A stretch of DNA of 64,000 nt from the NCBI GenBank assembly GCA_002346645.1, contig DEAD01000001.1:84561-148560 (forward strand), read 5' to 3'. Position numbers and translations under genes: made by a program. Source of the DNA: Dehalococcoidia bacterium UBA2991 (GTDB taxonomy: Bacteria; Chloroflexota; Dehalococcoidia; Tepidiformales; Tepidiformaceae). Positions 52,490-61,708 of the stretch are shown here, piece by piece (the first letter of the stretch is position 1; every line of letters begins with the position of its first letter). The notes below the pieces were generated by a model that worked only from the letters and a program-made list of their open reading frames with translations, had not been told where the DNA came from and searched no databases.

Positions 52490-53184
52490 CAGCGCGGACT
52501 CCTCTGTTGGACAACGGTCAGCACCGTAACGATGGCGAAGGCGATAGCAAGGAGGACAAGACCGTAGGCAATAGCGCGCTCAGTATCAGCCCGACTCGTC
52601 TCAGTAACGATTGCGGTGGTGAGCACGCGGGTATCACCGACGAGGTTGCCTCCCACAGCCATGGAAGCACCCACCTCAGAAACAACAGCACCAAAGCCAG
52701 CCATAACAGCAGCAAGAAGGCCAAGCCGCGCTTCCCGAGCAAGCAGCCAAAGGGTTTGCAATCGTCCAGCTCCAAGCACAGCCAGCAAATCGGGAAGGCG
52801 GGTGGGAAGAGACTGAATAGAGGCCGCAGTGAATGCGATGACCAGAGGCGTAGCAATAAAGAACTGGACGATGATGATCGCCTGCTTGGTATAGATGAGC
52901 TCTAGGCCACCGAAGGGACCGCTCCGCACAAACAAAAGCCAGATTACGAGACCAGCTACTACAGGAGGCATACCCATACCAGTTGCAACGCCTGCAAGAA
53001 TGAGGGTGCGCGCGGGAAAGCGAGCGCGACCCAGCACATAACCCGCCGGCACCCCCACTAGCATGGCAAGGGCCGTTGCAGAACCGGAGACGAGCAGGGA
53101 GCGGCCTGCTATGGAATATAGCTCACCATCTCCGGTCCCAATTAGCCTTACGGCTTCGACAAGCCCCTCCCAAATAGCCCCCAT
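52489..53184 (-). CDS. tupB: ABC transporter permease, tungstate type
   Basis: The 231-residue membrane protein has about five to six helices and the binding-protein-dependent permease loop E-V-G-A-S-M-A-V-G-G-N around residue 172-182. Tup permeases resemble this in length. The start overlaps the stop of the solute-binding gene by one base, and the stop overlaps the ATPase start. The three genes together support oxyanion uptake, probably tungstate, for molybdo- or tungsto-enzymes. Confidence 0.87.
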   Translation of the reverse strand: MGAIWEGLVEAVRLIGTGDGELYSIAGRSLLVSGSATALAMLVGVPAGYVLGRARFPARTLILAGVATGMGMPPVVAGLVIWLLFVRSGPFGGLELIYTKQAIIIVQFFIATPLVIAFTAASIQSLPTRLPDLLAVLGAGRLQTLWLLAREARLGLLAAVMAGFGAVVSEVGASMAVGGNLVGDTRVLTTAIVTETSRADTERAIAYGLVLLAIAFAIVTVLTVVQQRSPR

Positions 53185-54062
53185 CAGCTCCCTCCGATTT
53201 CAGACTCGTCGGCAGGCGTGAAAAGTGGTTGCCCCAGTTCAGTAGCTCTAAACCGGCCAATAAGTGCTTGTGTCTCAGGATCGAGGAGGAAACGGATGAA
53301 GGCCTTAGCCTGCTCCACCGCTACACCTTCATGTCGAATGGGATTAACAACGTAGGCTCGGTAGAAGTTGATTAGGCCAACATCACCCTCCACAAGAACT
53401 GCTAGGTCGAGCGCCTCATGGAGAGCAAGATAGGTGGCTCGATCGGTAAGGGTGTAGGCGCGACGTTCAGAAGCGATGGTTAGGGTGGCACCCATGCCCT
53501 GCCCTGTCTCCTCGCGAGACAAGGTGTCTACATCAATGCCTGCAGCGGCCCATAGGGCAAGCTCTTTCTTGTGAGTTCCAGAATCGTCTCCGCGAGAGAC
53601 AAAGCTCCCATCGCTGGCGATAGAGGCAAGCGCAGAAAATAAATCCGGCGCGGATGCAGCGCCAGCAGGATCGTCGAAGGGGCCGACTACTATGAAATCA
53701 TTGGTCATAACAAGACGCCCTAAAATGAGATCACCATTGGCAACGTAGGGCGCCTCGGCCTCAGGGGCATGAACGAGAATGGCGTCTGCATTGCCCTCTC
53801 CAGCCATGCGCAAGGCTGCACCGGTTCCAACAGCGATGACCTTCACCGTGATGCCGGTCTTGTCTTCGAACCGAGCGACTATCTCATCAAGAAGACCAGT
53901 GTCGTAAGTGGATGTTGTGGTAGCTAGGATTATTTTTCCAGAATCGTCTTCTTCGTTTCCACAAGCAACCACGAAGGCAAGCAAACAGGTCGCAGTCAGG
54001 ACAAACAGCCATCGGGCGACAGGCACGGGCCTCTCCGACAATGGATATGCTGGGTCCAGCAT
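53184..54062 (-). CDS. tupA: Tungstate-binding lipoprotein, TupA-like
   Basis: The 292-residue product has a hydrophobic signal with a lipobox-like A-F-V-V-A-C ending in Cys34, consistent with a lipoprotein. The mature part begins with I-I-L-A-T-T-T-S-T-Y-D-T-G-L-L, the oxyanion binding motif TTTS of TupA/WtpA-type proteins. The remaining sequence follows the periplasmic-binding fold. ATG 54062 is the first start; no strong ribosome-binding site is seen. The gene heads the tup operon; cysM ends 91 bases upstream on the same strand. Confidence 0.88.
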   Translation of the reverse strand: MLDPAYPLSERPVPVARWLFVLTATCLLAFVVACGNEEDDSGKIILATTTSTYDTGLLDEIVARFEDKTGITVKVIAVGTGAALRMAGEGNADAILVHAPEAEAPYVANGDLILGRLVMTNDFIVVGPFDDPAGAASAPDLFSALASIASDGSFVSRGDDSGTHKKELALWAAAGIDVDTLSREETGQGMGATLTIASERRAYTLTDRATYLALHEALDLAVLVEGDVGLINFYRAYVVNPIRHEGVAVEQAKAFIRFLLDPETQALIGRFRATELGQPLFTPADESEIGGS

Positions 54063-54153
54063 AGCGAGGTGGGGTGTCAGGAGCCAGCGAATTGCACTAA
54101 GGCCGCGAAAAGATGTCGGAAGGGCTACAAACCAGAGGCTACTTCAGACCAAC

Positions 54154-55098
54154 CTACCACCAGATCATTTCGTCAACGTCCTCAGGAAGCTCATCCCAAT
54201 CGGTCGTCCAGAGGCCGGAGCTTAGATACTTCCAACCGCCGTCGGCAAGAAGACAAACAATGTGCTGTTCACCCTCAAGGCGATCGGCCGCCTTGATAGC
54301 CGCCCGCACCACAGAGCCACTGCTTACGCCCGCGAATATACCTTCCTTCTCAGCAAGGTCACGAGTAACAGCGAAGCTGGTTTGGCTATCAATTACGATC
54401 TTCCCATCTAAGACGGACTCATCAAAGATTTCAGGAATGAAACCCTCTTCAAGTGCGCGCAAACCTTGGACGTTGTCACCGGGATGGGGGGCAGCAGCGA
54501 TGACACGGATATCAGGGTTATATGCCTTGAGGCCACGCCCTGTTCCGGTCAAAGTTCCACCCGTACCGAGACCTGCAACGAAAGCGGTGATACCGGGAAG
54601 ATCACGGATTATCTCTACAGCAGTTCCATGCTCGTGCGCATCAGGATTGGCCTCATTGCCGTACTGGTAGAGGAAGTGGTAGCGGCCAGGATGAGCGGCC
54701 ACAATTTCTTTGGCTTTATTAATAGCTCCATTCGAACCAAGCTCGCCCGGAGAATAAATAATCTCTGCCCCGAGGGACCGAAGGAGCATAGAGCGCTCTT
54801 CACTGACATTCTCGGGCATCACGCAGACAACTTGATAGCCGCGCAGCTTTCCTATCAGAGCGAGTCCAATGCCAGTATTGCCAGAGGTGGGCTCCAAAAT
54901 AGTGTCACCAGCCTGTAGCTCACCACTTGACTCAGCAGAGTCGATCATGCTCTTTGCAATTCGGTCTTTAACGGAGCCTGTAGGGTTCTGACCTTCGAGC
55001 TTCGCGTAGATGTGCACATCGGACCGAGGAGCGAAAGCGCGCAACTCGACTAAAGGGGTATCACCTATGAGATCGAGAATGGAGCGGTGGAGAGCCAC
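54154..55098 (-). CDS. cysM: Cysteine synthase, CysM/OPS-thiocarboxylate type
   Basis: The 314-residue PLP enzyme has the P-T-S-G-N-T-G-I-G-L motif, the PLP lysine in N-P-T-G-S-V-K-D-R, and G-T-G-G-T-L-T-G. It resembles Mycobacterium tuberculosis CysM more than CysK: it has the G-L-R-A-L-E-E-G-F-I-P-E segment, whose Arg corresponds to the phosphate-binding Arg of O-phosphoserine-using CysM, and the extended G-W-K-Y-L-S-S-G tail. That enzyme uses O-phosphoserine with the CysO thiocarboxylate as sulfur donor. A CysO-like gene lies 11 bases upstream. Start GTG 55098. Substrate is inferred. Confidence 0.88.
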   Translation of the reverse strand: MALHRSILDLIGDTPLVELRAFAPRSDVHIYAKLEGQNPTGSVKDRIAKSMIDSAESSGELQAGDTILEPTSGNTGIGLALIGKLRGYQVVCVMPENVSEERSMLLRSLGAEIIYSPGELGSNGAINKAKEIVAAHPGRYHFLYQYGNEANPDAHEHGTAVEIIRDLPGITAFVAGLGTGGTLTGTGRGLKAYNPDIRVIAAAPHPGDNVQGLRALEEGFIPEIFDESVLDGKIVIDSQTSFAVTRDLAEKEGIFAGVSSGSVVRAAIKAADRLEGEQHIVCLLADGGWKYLSSGLWTTDWDELPEDVDEMIWW

Positions 55099-55109
55099 GA
55101 CGGGAAGGA

Positions 55110-55403
55110 CTAACCCCCGGCCAAGGCGGGGAGAATATCGAGAACATCGCCATCACTAAGGGCAGTAGTAGCCCCACTCATGTAACGGATATCCTCATCG
55201 TTGAGATAGACATTTACAAAGCGCTGAAGCTGCCCGTCTTTATCGTACATCTGGTCCTTAAAGCCGGGATAACCTGCTTCTATGTCATCCACAACCTCAG
55301 CTACAGTAGCACCATGCGCCTCGATCTCTTTCTGCCCCCCAACGAGCTTCTGGAGGACGGCAGTTACTCGGACGCGAACGGTTGGTGCGGTGGCTGAGGT
55401 CAC
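55110..55403 (-). CDS. cysO: CysO/MoaD-like ubiquitin-fold sulfur carrier
   Basis: The 97-residue product has the beta-grasp MoaD fold and ends in L-P-A-L-A-G-G, the di-glycine tail that is adenylated and thiocarboxylated. GTG 55403 is the start, with AGGAG nine bases upstream. It sits between an E1-like fusion and cysM, which supports a CysO role in cysteine synthesis rather than a MoaD role in molybdopterin. M. tuberculosis CysO is cleaved after cysteine addition by Mec+, but no such gene is seen here. Confidence 0.85.
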   Translation of the reverse strand: MTSATAPTVRVRVTAVLQKLVGGQKEIEAHGATVAEVVDDIEAGYPGFKDQMYDKDGQLQRFVNVYLNDEDIRYMSGATTALSDGDVLDILPALAGG

Positions 55404-55432
55404 TGTTTATTTCTCCTGGTGCTGTTTCTAGG

Positions 55433-56623
55433 TTACAGGACCGCTTCCTCTTCCTCCGGATGAGGGAATGGAGCCCCGCAGAACTCCTCGTAATCGATGA
55501 GCTCAGTGATAGTGGGATTGTCGCCACAGAGCGGACACCCAGGATCCCGTCGAATCTTGACAGTGCGAAACTCGAGAGAGAGTGCATCGTAAAGGAGAAG
55601 ACGGTTAACAAGGGGCTCACCCTGCTCTAGGACGAGCTTGAGTACCTCAGTGGCTTGTATGCTTCCGATAGTAGCGCACATGGCCCCGAGTACACCGGCT
55701 TCAGCACAGCTGGGAACCATTCCGGGTGGGGGCGGGGCGGGATATAGGCAGCGATAGCATCCCTGACCAGGTAGATAAGTCGTAGCCTGACCGTCAAACA
55801 TCAAAATAGAACCATCGACAAGCTTCTTCTCAAGCAAGTAGCAGGCATCATTCACGAGGTAGCGTGTGGCAAAGTTATCAGCACCATTCACAACAATGTC
55901 GTACTGCTCAATGATCTCGAAGGCGTTGTCACTGGTAAGAGGTGCTTCATGAAGGACAACATCAATATTGGGGTTGTGCGCAAGCAGAGTATCTTTCGCA
56001 GACTGGACTTTGGGACGATCGATATCAGCTGTCTGATGAAGGATCTGTCTCTGTAGATTAGACCGATCAACTACATCGAAATCGATAAGGCCAAGAGTAC
56101 CTACACCAGCCAAGGCGAGGTATAGAGCCACGGGAGATCCTAGCCCACCAGCTCCGACCACCAGTACCCGAGCTTCAATAATCTTGCGCTGCCCAACGCT
56201 GGCAACCTGGGGCATGATGAGGTGGCGGCTGTAGCGCTCTACCATCTCAGGGGTAAGGACAACATTGGACCCACCAGCAAGCGCTGGGATAAAAGCCACT
56301 TCATCTCCGGCAGCGAGACGCGTGGCTGCGCCATCGAGAGTGTCAATCTCCACTTGGTTCACATAGACACCGATATGAGTTGCAAGCTCCCCTTCCGAGT
56401 TGCGGACCTGTGCTCCAAAACCAGGAAACTGCGTATCAAGATCATCCATAACCTCGCTGAGATTCGTGCCGGCAGCACGAACACGCACGCGGTTACCGAC
56501 GAGGTGACGGAAAGGAGTAGGAACGTAAACATTGACGGTCACTGGTTTTGCCTCACTCTGGGGCCCTTTGTGGGAACTATCGGATTGTGGGGCGCCAGCC
56601 GCCTCCGGGCTAGAGGTCGACAC
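55433..56623 (-). CDS. moeB: Ubiquitin-fold carrier fused to MoeB-like E1 adenylyltransferase
   Basis: The N-terminal 115 residues have a second MoaD/CysO-like fold ending I-P-A-L-A-G-G but fused directly to the E1 domain, so this GG is internal. The MoeB domain begins near residue 121 with M-V-E-R-Y-S-R-H-L, then has V-V-G-A-G-G-L-G-S-P, a nucleotide-binding motif, and N-L-Q-R-Q. Two C-x-x-C zinc pairs (CYRC and CPLC) are present. The C-terminus stops after the D-Y-E-E-F-C-G linker typical of MoeZ, so the rhodanese domain is missing. GTG 56623, overlapping the end of cysK and preceded by GGGGAG, is my start choice. Confidence 0.85.
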   Translation of the reverse strand: MSTSSPEAAGAPQSDSSHKGPQSEAKPVTVNVYVPTPFRHLVGNRVRVRAAGTNLSEVMDDLDTQFPGFGAQVRNSEGELATHIGVYVNQVEIDTLDGAATRLAAGDEVAFIPALAGGSNVVLTPEMVERYSRHLIMPQVASVGQRKIIEARVLVVGAGGLGSPVALYLALAGVGTLGLIDFDVVDRSNLQRQILHQTADIDRPKVQSAKDTLLAHNPNIDVVLHEAPLTSDNAFEIIEQYDIVVNGADNFATRYLVNDACYLLEKKLVDGSILMFDGQATTYLPGQGCYRCLYPAPPPPGMVPSCAEAGVLGAMCATIGSIQATEVLKLVLEQGEPLVNRLLLYDALSLEFRTVKIRRDPGCPLCGDNPTITELIDYEEFCGAPFPHPEEEEAVL

Positions 56624-57542
56624 TGAGGTATCGCTCCCCGGTGTCACAGAGAATAGTGACGATACGGGCATCCTCTCCAAGCCGCTCAGCGACCACGAGA
56701 GATGCAAGAACATTAGCAGCAGCAGAGATTCCCACAAGAAGCCCCTCTTCTCGAGTAAGGCGAGAGGTCATAGCAAACGCATCCTTGTCCTCAATACGAA
56801 TGACCTCGTCATAGACCTCACGATCTAGGACACCCGGGACAAAGCTAGCGCCAATACCCTGAATACCGCTAAGTCCTGGGCGCCCACGGCTGAGAACAGG
56901 CGAACGGGCGGGTTCGACAGCAACGATCTGGATGCCCTCGCCAAGCTCTTTTCGCAACACCTGCCCAACGCCAGTGATTGTTCCTCCAGTTCCAACGGCT
57001 GCGACAAAAGCATCGATCTGACCATCGGTGGCAGCGATTATCTCCCTGGCCGTAGTCCGACGATGTATTTCGGGATTAGCAGGATTCTCGAACTGCTGTG
57101 GAACGAAAACATCTGGCTGCCCCTCCGCCAGCTGGTTGGCGGCGAACACCGCTCCCGTCATGCCTTCGATAGCAGGGGTAAGGTGAACCTCAGCGCCATA
57201 GCGTTCGAAGAGCCGACGACGCTCGACGGACATGTCTTCTGGCATGGTGAGCACCAGACGGTAACCCTTGACGGCGGCCACCATGGCAAGACCAATACCT
57301 GTGTTGCCGGACGTAGGCTCAACAATAGTGGCGCCTGGCTTGAGCCGACCAGATTGCTCAGCCTCCTCAACCATCGCAAGTGCGATTCGATCTTTCACAG
57401 AGCCTGCAGGGTTCATGCTCTCAAGCTTGCCGTAAACAGCAGCCGAACCAGACGGAACAACTCGATTGAGACGAACAAGAGGGGTTTCCCCAACTAGATC
57501 GAGTATGGATTCAGCGATGCGTGGTCGAGACGGTAGATTCAT
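56610..57542 (-). CDS. cysK: Cysteine synthase A
   Basis: The 310-residue PLP enzyme has PLP-lysine motif N-P-A-G-S-V-K-D-R near residue 41, P-T-S-G-N-T-G-I-G-L, and V-G-T-G-G-T-I-T-G-V-G. It makes cysteine from O-acetylserine and sulfide in its usual form. Start ATG 57542 overlaps the Rrf2 gene stop (ATGA); earlier in-frame codons fall inside that gene. Having both CysK- and CysM-type enzymes in one operon implies two sulfur donors. Confidence 0.93.
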   Translation of the reverse strand: MNLPSRPRIAESILDLVGETPLVRLNRVVPSGSAAVYGKLESMNPAGSVKDRIALAMVEEAEQSGRLKPGATIVEPTSGNTGIGLAMVAAVKGYRLVLTMPEDMSVERRRLFERYGAEVHLTPAIEGMTGAVFAANQLAEGQPDVFVPQQFENPANPEIHRRTTAREIIAATDGQIDAFVAAVGTGGTITGVGQVLRKELGEGIQIVAVEPARSPVLSRGRPGLSGIQGIGASFVPGVLDREVYDEVIRIEDKDAFAMTSRLTREEGLLVGISAAANVLASLVVAERLGEDARIVTILCDTGERYLSVDL

Positions 57543-57976
57543 ATCTGGTATCTCCCAGCAACCGCCTGGGGCTCCTTCGAATGGAGATCTGCAATGGTGT
57601 AGGAGGAGAGGATGGCGCCGGTGGACTCCTGTATGCGCTCCCAAATTTCGCGCTGCCCACACTGATGCGGGTGGTCCGTGCGGTCAGCAGGTTCTTCAAG
57701 CCATGCAACTGGGGCAAGGCTCCCTTCTAGAGCAACGATTGCATCGAGAACAGAAATCTCGGCCGGATCCCGCGCCAGTTCATGCCCCCCGGCTGGGCCT
57801 CGTTGGGATCTCACAAACCCGGCCTTACGCAGAGTAGTCAAGAGCTGATCAAGATACTGCTCCGGAACATGACGGCGGAGGGCAATCTCTGAACACTGCA
57901 ACGGACCCTGGCCATAGTGGTCGGCAAGTTCTATTAGTGCCCGCAGCCCATAATCACCTCGTGTCGAACAGCGCAT
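57539..57976 (-). CDS. Rrf2-family transcriptional regulator
   Basis: The 145-residue product starts M-R-C-S-T-R-G-D-Y-G-L-R-A-L, the typical Rrf2 N-terminal helix-turn-helix, with L-R-K-A-G-F-V-R-S-Q-R-G wing. The Fe-S cysteine triad of IscR is not complete: one cysteine is near residue 105 (H-Q-C-G-Q) in this region. It is therefore more like CymR, which controls cysteine metabolism together with CysK. It heads the cysK-moeB-cysO-cysM operon, supporting this idea. Direct metal or cluster sensing is unproven. Confidence 0.85.
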   Translation of the reverse strand: MRCSTRGDYGLRALIELADHYGQGPLQCSEIALRRHVPEQYLDQLLTTLRKAGFVRSQRGPAGGHELARDPAEISVLDAIVALEGSLAPVAWLEEPADRTDHPHQCGQREIWERIQESTGAILSSYTIADLHSKEPQAVAGRYQI

Positions 57977-58159
57977 CAGTCCCTACTAAGCGGCAACTTT
58001 TCACCGCAAGAATAAGCTCACAGATAAAGTCGAGTAAGTGTGTCAACAATCGTAGGGGGCCAAAGCGCAGGGGGCAACAGGTGACAGGAGGCAGAGCCAA
58101 GCGGCGTGCACTGGTACCCTTGAACAGCACCTTTCCTAGGAGTTGGACAGTTCGCTTAC
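57977..58159. other. Divergent regulatory gap between the Rrf2 gene and metH
   Basis: No gene is evident in these 183 bases. On the minus strand TTGACA occurs, but the best following -10-like sequences are badly spaced. I searched by eye for SAM, SAH and cobalamin riboswitch cores for metH and saw none. AGGAG lies at 58138-58142. Confidence 0.4.
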
Positions 58160-61100
58160 ATTGCACGTGACCTACCGTTTCTAAACCGACTCCGCGAACA
58201 GGTACTGTTCGCGGCGGGTCCGATTGGGTCGACGATCCTCTCGCTTAAACCAACGCCGGAGGACTACGACGGGCTTGACGGCTGCAATGAGTACCTAACT
58301 ATCTCCAAGCCGGAGCTACTAGAAGGCATACAGCGGAGCTTCTACGCGGCCGGCTGCGATGCAGTCGACTCCGCCACATTCGGAGCCAACCGAGTGGTGT
58401 TTGCTGAGTACAACATCGAGGAGCGTGTCCGCGAAATCAATCGTCTCGCGGCAGAGCAACTAGGACGGGTACGGGACGAGTTCTCTACCCCAGAATGGCC
58501 TCGCTACAGCTTCGGGACAATGGGACCTGGAACCAAGTTGCCAACACTTGGACACATCGATTTTGACGAGTTAGTGGAGAGTTACCGCGAACAGGCACAT
58601 GGACTGATCGATGGCGGTATCGACGTTCTGAAGGTCGAGACCTGTCAAGACCTACTGCAGACCAAAGCAGCCCTGGGAGCGATCGAAGATGTCTTCAGAG
58701 AGACCGGTGTCCGACTACCTGTAATTGCCAGCGTGACGATTGAGACGACGGGTACCATGCTTCTGGGCTCCGACATCGCCTGCGCGCTAACAACGCTTGA
58801 GGCGCTAGATACAGTCGACATTATTGGGATCAACTGTGCGACAGGGCCCGAGCAGATGGTGGAGCACGTACGCCACCTAGCCCAAAACTCCCGGCGACCT
58901 GTGTTTATCGGACCCAACGCTGGATTGCCTGAACTCCGAAACGGCGAAACTTGTTATCCGCTTACACCAGAGGAGTTCACACGCTATCAGCGCATCTTTG
59001 TGGAGGAGATGGGAACAAGCATCGTGGCCGGATGTTGCGGCACGACTGAGAGCCATTTTGAGGCAGCGATCGCAGCAATTGGACGACCACAGCCGAAGGT
59101 TCGGCCAGAGACTGTCGAGGCAGCATGCAGCTCTCTATATACAAGTGTTCCTTTCGAACAGGACACATCGTTTCTGGTGGTAGGAGAACGACTGAACGCC
59201 ACCGGGTCACGAGCTTTTCGGGACCTCCTGCTCGAGGATGACACGGAAGGAGTAGTTGCACTTGCCCGGGAACAAGCAGCAGAAGGTGCCCACGTACTCG
59301 ACCTAATGGTCGACTACGTGGGGCGGGAAGGGCCACCAGACATGGAGCGTCTAGGACGAGCGCTCCGAACCCAAGCGACCCTACCCCTGGTTTTCGATTC
59401 CACAGAGGTTCCTGTAATCAAAGCAGCACTAAAGCTTTATGGGGGAAAGGGAATCGTAAATTCGATCAACCTAGAAGACGGTGAGCGGAAGATCACCCAG
59501 TTGCTACCCCTGATCAAGCGCTTCGGGGCGGCAGCAGTGGCCTTGGTCATAGACGAGGAGGGGCAGGCTCGAACTGTCGACTGGAAGCTACGGGTAGCAC
59601 ACCGCATTCACGATTTATCTGTCACTCGCTATGGAATGGAGCCCGGAGACCTGCTCTTCGACATGCTCACATTTCCGCTCGGAGGTGGACAGGAAGACCT
59701 ACGAGGAGACGCAATGGCAACGCTGGAGGCTATCCGGCGGGTCAAGAAAGAACTTCCTGGAACCCATACTATCTTGGGGATCTCAAATATCTCGTTCGGG
59801 CTGAAGCCAGCAGCCAGAAGAGTACTGAACTCGGTGTTTTTGGAAGAAGCTGTCGAGGCCGGCCTCGACGCAGCAATAGTCAACGCACGCCAAATTCGTC
59901 CCTTAAACCGGATTCCGGAGGAACAAATCCAAGCAGCCCGCGACTTAATCCATGACCGGCGACGGGAGGATTACGACCCGCTCATTCACTTCCTCTCGCT
60001 CTTCGAGGATGCGGAAGCGAATCCAAGGCGACCGGAGGAAAAAGCTGCACTTCCCGTAGAGGAACGCCTAAAGCAACGCATCATCGAGGGAGACCGCCGC
60101 GGGCTTGAGGAAGACCTCAAGCTAGCCCTAGCCCAATTCGATGCACTCACAATCATCAACGAGCACCTGCTGGACGGAATGAAGGTAGTGGGCGACTTAT
60201 TCGGTTCAGGAAAAATGCAGCTACCTTTTGTCCTGCAGAGTGCAGAGACGATGAAGGCGGCTGTCAGCTATTTAGAGCCACATATGGACCGCATCGAGGG
60301 GTCAGGGAAAGGTCGCATCGTCCTGGCAACCGTCAGAGGTGATGTGCATGACATCGGGAAAAACCTGGTCGACATCATCCTCTCGAACAACGGATACACG
60401 GTGCACAACCTTGGCATCAAGCAGCCAATTGCGACGATCATCGAAAAGGCCCTTGAGGTTGAAGCTGATGCGATCGGCCTGAGCGGGCTACTGGTAAAGA
60501 GCACAGTGGTAATGCGCGAAGACCTGGAAGAACTAAACGCACGGGGACTTTCACGCTTTCCGGTCTTACTGGGGGGTGCTGCTCTTAATCGACGCTACGT
60601 GGAGCACGACCTGCGAGCGATCTACGAGGGAGATGTCTACTACTGCCAAGACGCATTTGAGGGGCTATCTACACTGGGACGCGTAGTTGCAGGTGAGAAG
60701 CCACAACCTACTCAGACGGCCCCTCTGAAGCCAACAGCACGCACCAGTCAGGAGACAGGGCTACAAAGCACCTTGGTGAAATCGGAGGTTTCAAGCAAAG
60801 TTCCCATCCCAGAACCCCCGTTCTGGGGAAGCCGAGTGGTAAGGGGTATCCCGCTCAGAGAAGTATTTCCTTACGTAAATGAAGTTGCCCTTTTCCGGGC
60901 CCAGTGGGGATACCAACGGGGGGATTTGAGCGAATCAGAATACGAAGAATTCCTGGATAAAGAGCCGCGTCCGGTATTCCGAAGCTGGCAGGAACGAGCA
61001 ATCGGAGAAGGGCTGCTGACCCCACAGGTAGCATACGGTTACTACAAATGTCAGTCAGAAGGAAACGACCTGCTCGTCTGGCCCGAGGTAGAGGGGGGCT

Positions 61101-61609
61101 TGCCAGCAGGAGAGCCAATCCGCTTCCAATTTCCGCGGCAACCGGCTGGGAGGAGGCTCTGCATCGCCGATTTTTTCCGGGACCAGAACAGCGGTGAGTA
61201 CGACACGGTTGCATTCACCCTAGTAACGATGGGACCCCAGGCAACAACACTAGCGCAACAGCTTTTCGAGTCGAATGAATATAGGGAATACCTCCATCTC
61301 CATGGCTTCGGGGTAGAAAGTGCGGAAGCGCTAGCAGAGTTTTGGCACAAACGGGTTAGGCAAGAACTTGGGATCGGAAACCAGGATTCCACAAACATCC
61401 GGGAACTTTTCCGTCAGGGATACCAGGGTTCGCGTTACTCGTTTGGATATCCAGCCTGTCCCGACCTTGAACAGCAAACCGGCATAGCAGAGCTGCTGCA
61501 ACCTGAGCGGGTGGGAGTGGAGCTAGGGGAAACTTTCCAATGGCATCCCGAGCAGACGACGAGCGCGCTGGTGGTGCACCACCCAGAGGCACGCTACTTC
61601 ACAGTTTAG
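58160..61609 (+). CDS. metH: Cobalamin-dependent methionine synthase
   Basis: MetH methylates homocysteine with methyl-cobalamin and methyltetrahydrofolate. All four modules are seen: the homocysteine domain (about 1-320) with zinc cysteines in INCATGP and at 292-293 in GCCGTT; the folate domain (about 335-600) with GERLNATGS; the cobalamin domain (about 630-860) with DVHDIGKN, His730 the lower ligand; the reactivation domain (about 890-1149) with RYSFGYPACP. The coding similarity runs in frame upstream of the first GTG (58394), through GPIGST and CNEYLTISKP, to about 58170, but the only start-like codons are ATT 58160 and CTG 58205. I chose ATT, so the start is uncertain. Total about 1149 residues, normal for MetH. 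Confidence 0.93.
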   Translation: MARDLPFLNRLREQVLFAAGPIGSTILSLKPTPEDYDGLDGCNEYLTISKPELLEGIQRSFYAAGCDAVDSATFGANRVVFAEYNIEERVREINRLAAEQLGRVRDEFSTPEWPRYSFGTMGPGTKLPTLGHIDFDELVESYREQAHGLIDGGIDVLKVETCQDLLQTKAALGAIEDVFRETGVRLPVIASVTIETTGTMLLGSDIACALTTLEALDTVDIIGINCATGPEQMVEHVRHLAQNSRRPVFIGPNAGLPELRNGETCYPLTPEEFTRYQRIFVEEMGTSIVAGCCGTTESHFEAAIAAIGRPQPKVRPETVEAACSSLYTSVPFEQDTSFLVVGERLNATGSRAFRDLLLEDDTEGVVALAREQAAEGAHVLDLMVDYVGREGPPDMERLGRALRTQATLPLVFDSTEVPVIKAALKLYGGKGIVNSINLEDGERKITQLLPLIKRFGAAAVALVIDEEGQARTVDWKLRVAHRIHDLSVTRYGMEPGDLLFDMLTFPLGGGQEDLRGDAMATLEAIRRVKKELPGTHTILGISNISFGLKPAARRVLNSVFLEEAVEAGLDAAIVNARQIRPLNRIPEEQIQAARDLIHDRRREDYDPLIHFLSLFEDAEANPRRPEEKAALPVEERLKQRIIEGDRRGLEEDLKLALAQFDALTIINEHLLDGMKVVGDLFGSGKMQLPFVLQSAETMKAAVSYLEPHMDRIEGSGKGRIVLATVRGDVHDIGKNLVDIILSNNGYTVHNLGIKQPIATIIEKALEVEADAIGLSGLLVKSTVVMREDLEELNARGLSRFPVLLGGAALNRRYVEHDLRAIYEGDVYYCQDAFEGLSTLGRVVAGEKPQPTQTAPLKPTARTSQETGLQSTLVKSEVSSKVPIPEPPFWGSRVVRGIPLREVFPYVNEVALFRAQWGYQRGDLSESEYEEFLDKEPRPVFRSWQERAIGEGLLTPQVAYGYYKCQSEGNDLLVWPEVEGGLPAGEPIRFQFPRQPAGRRLCIADFFRDQNSGEYDTVAFTLVTMGPQATTLAQQLFESNEYREYLHLHGFGVESAEALAEFWHKRVRQELGIGNQDSTNIRELFRQGYQGSRYSFGYPACPDLEQQTGIAELLQPERVGVELGETFQWHPEQTTSALVVHHPEARYFTV

Positions 61610-61643
61610 ATTCCGCTTCGTCGGGGACCAAAGGGACGACCTC

Positions 61644-61688
61644 GAAACACCCGGCCTCGGCTCCCCTATCTCTCATGCTAGGTGTTTC
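61644..61688. other. Inverted repeat between convergent metH and P450 genes
   Basis: GAAACACC (61644-61651) and GGTGTTTC (61681-61688) are perfect 8-base inverted repeats with 29 bases between them. They lie in the convergent gap and may take part in termination, but the loop is long and no T-run follows. Confidence 0.25.
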
Positions 61689-61708
61689 ACCCTCTATTCT
61701 CGTAAGCC

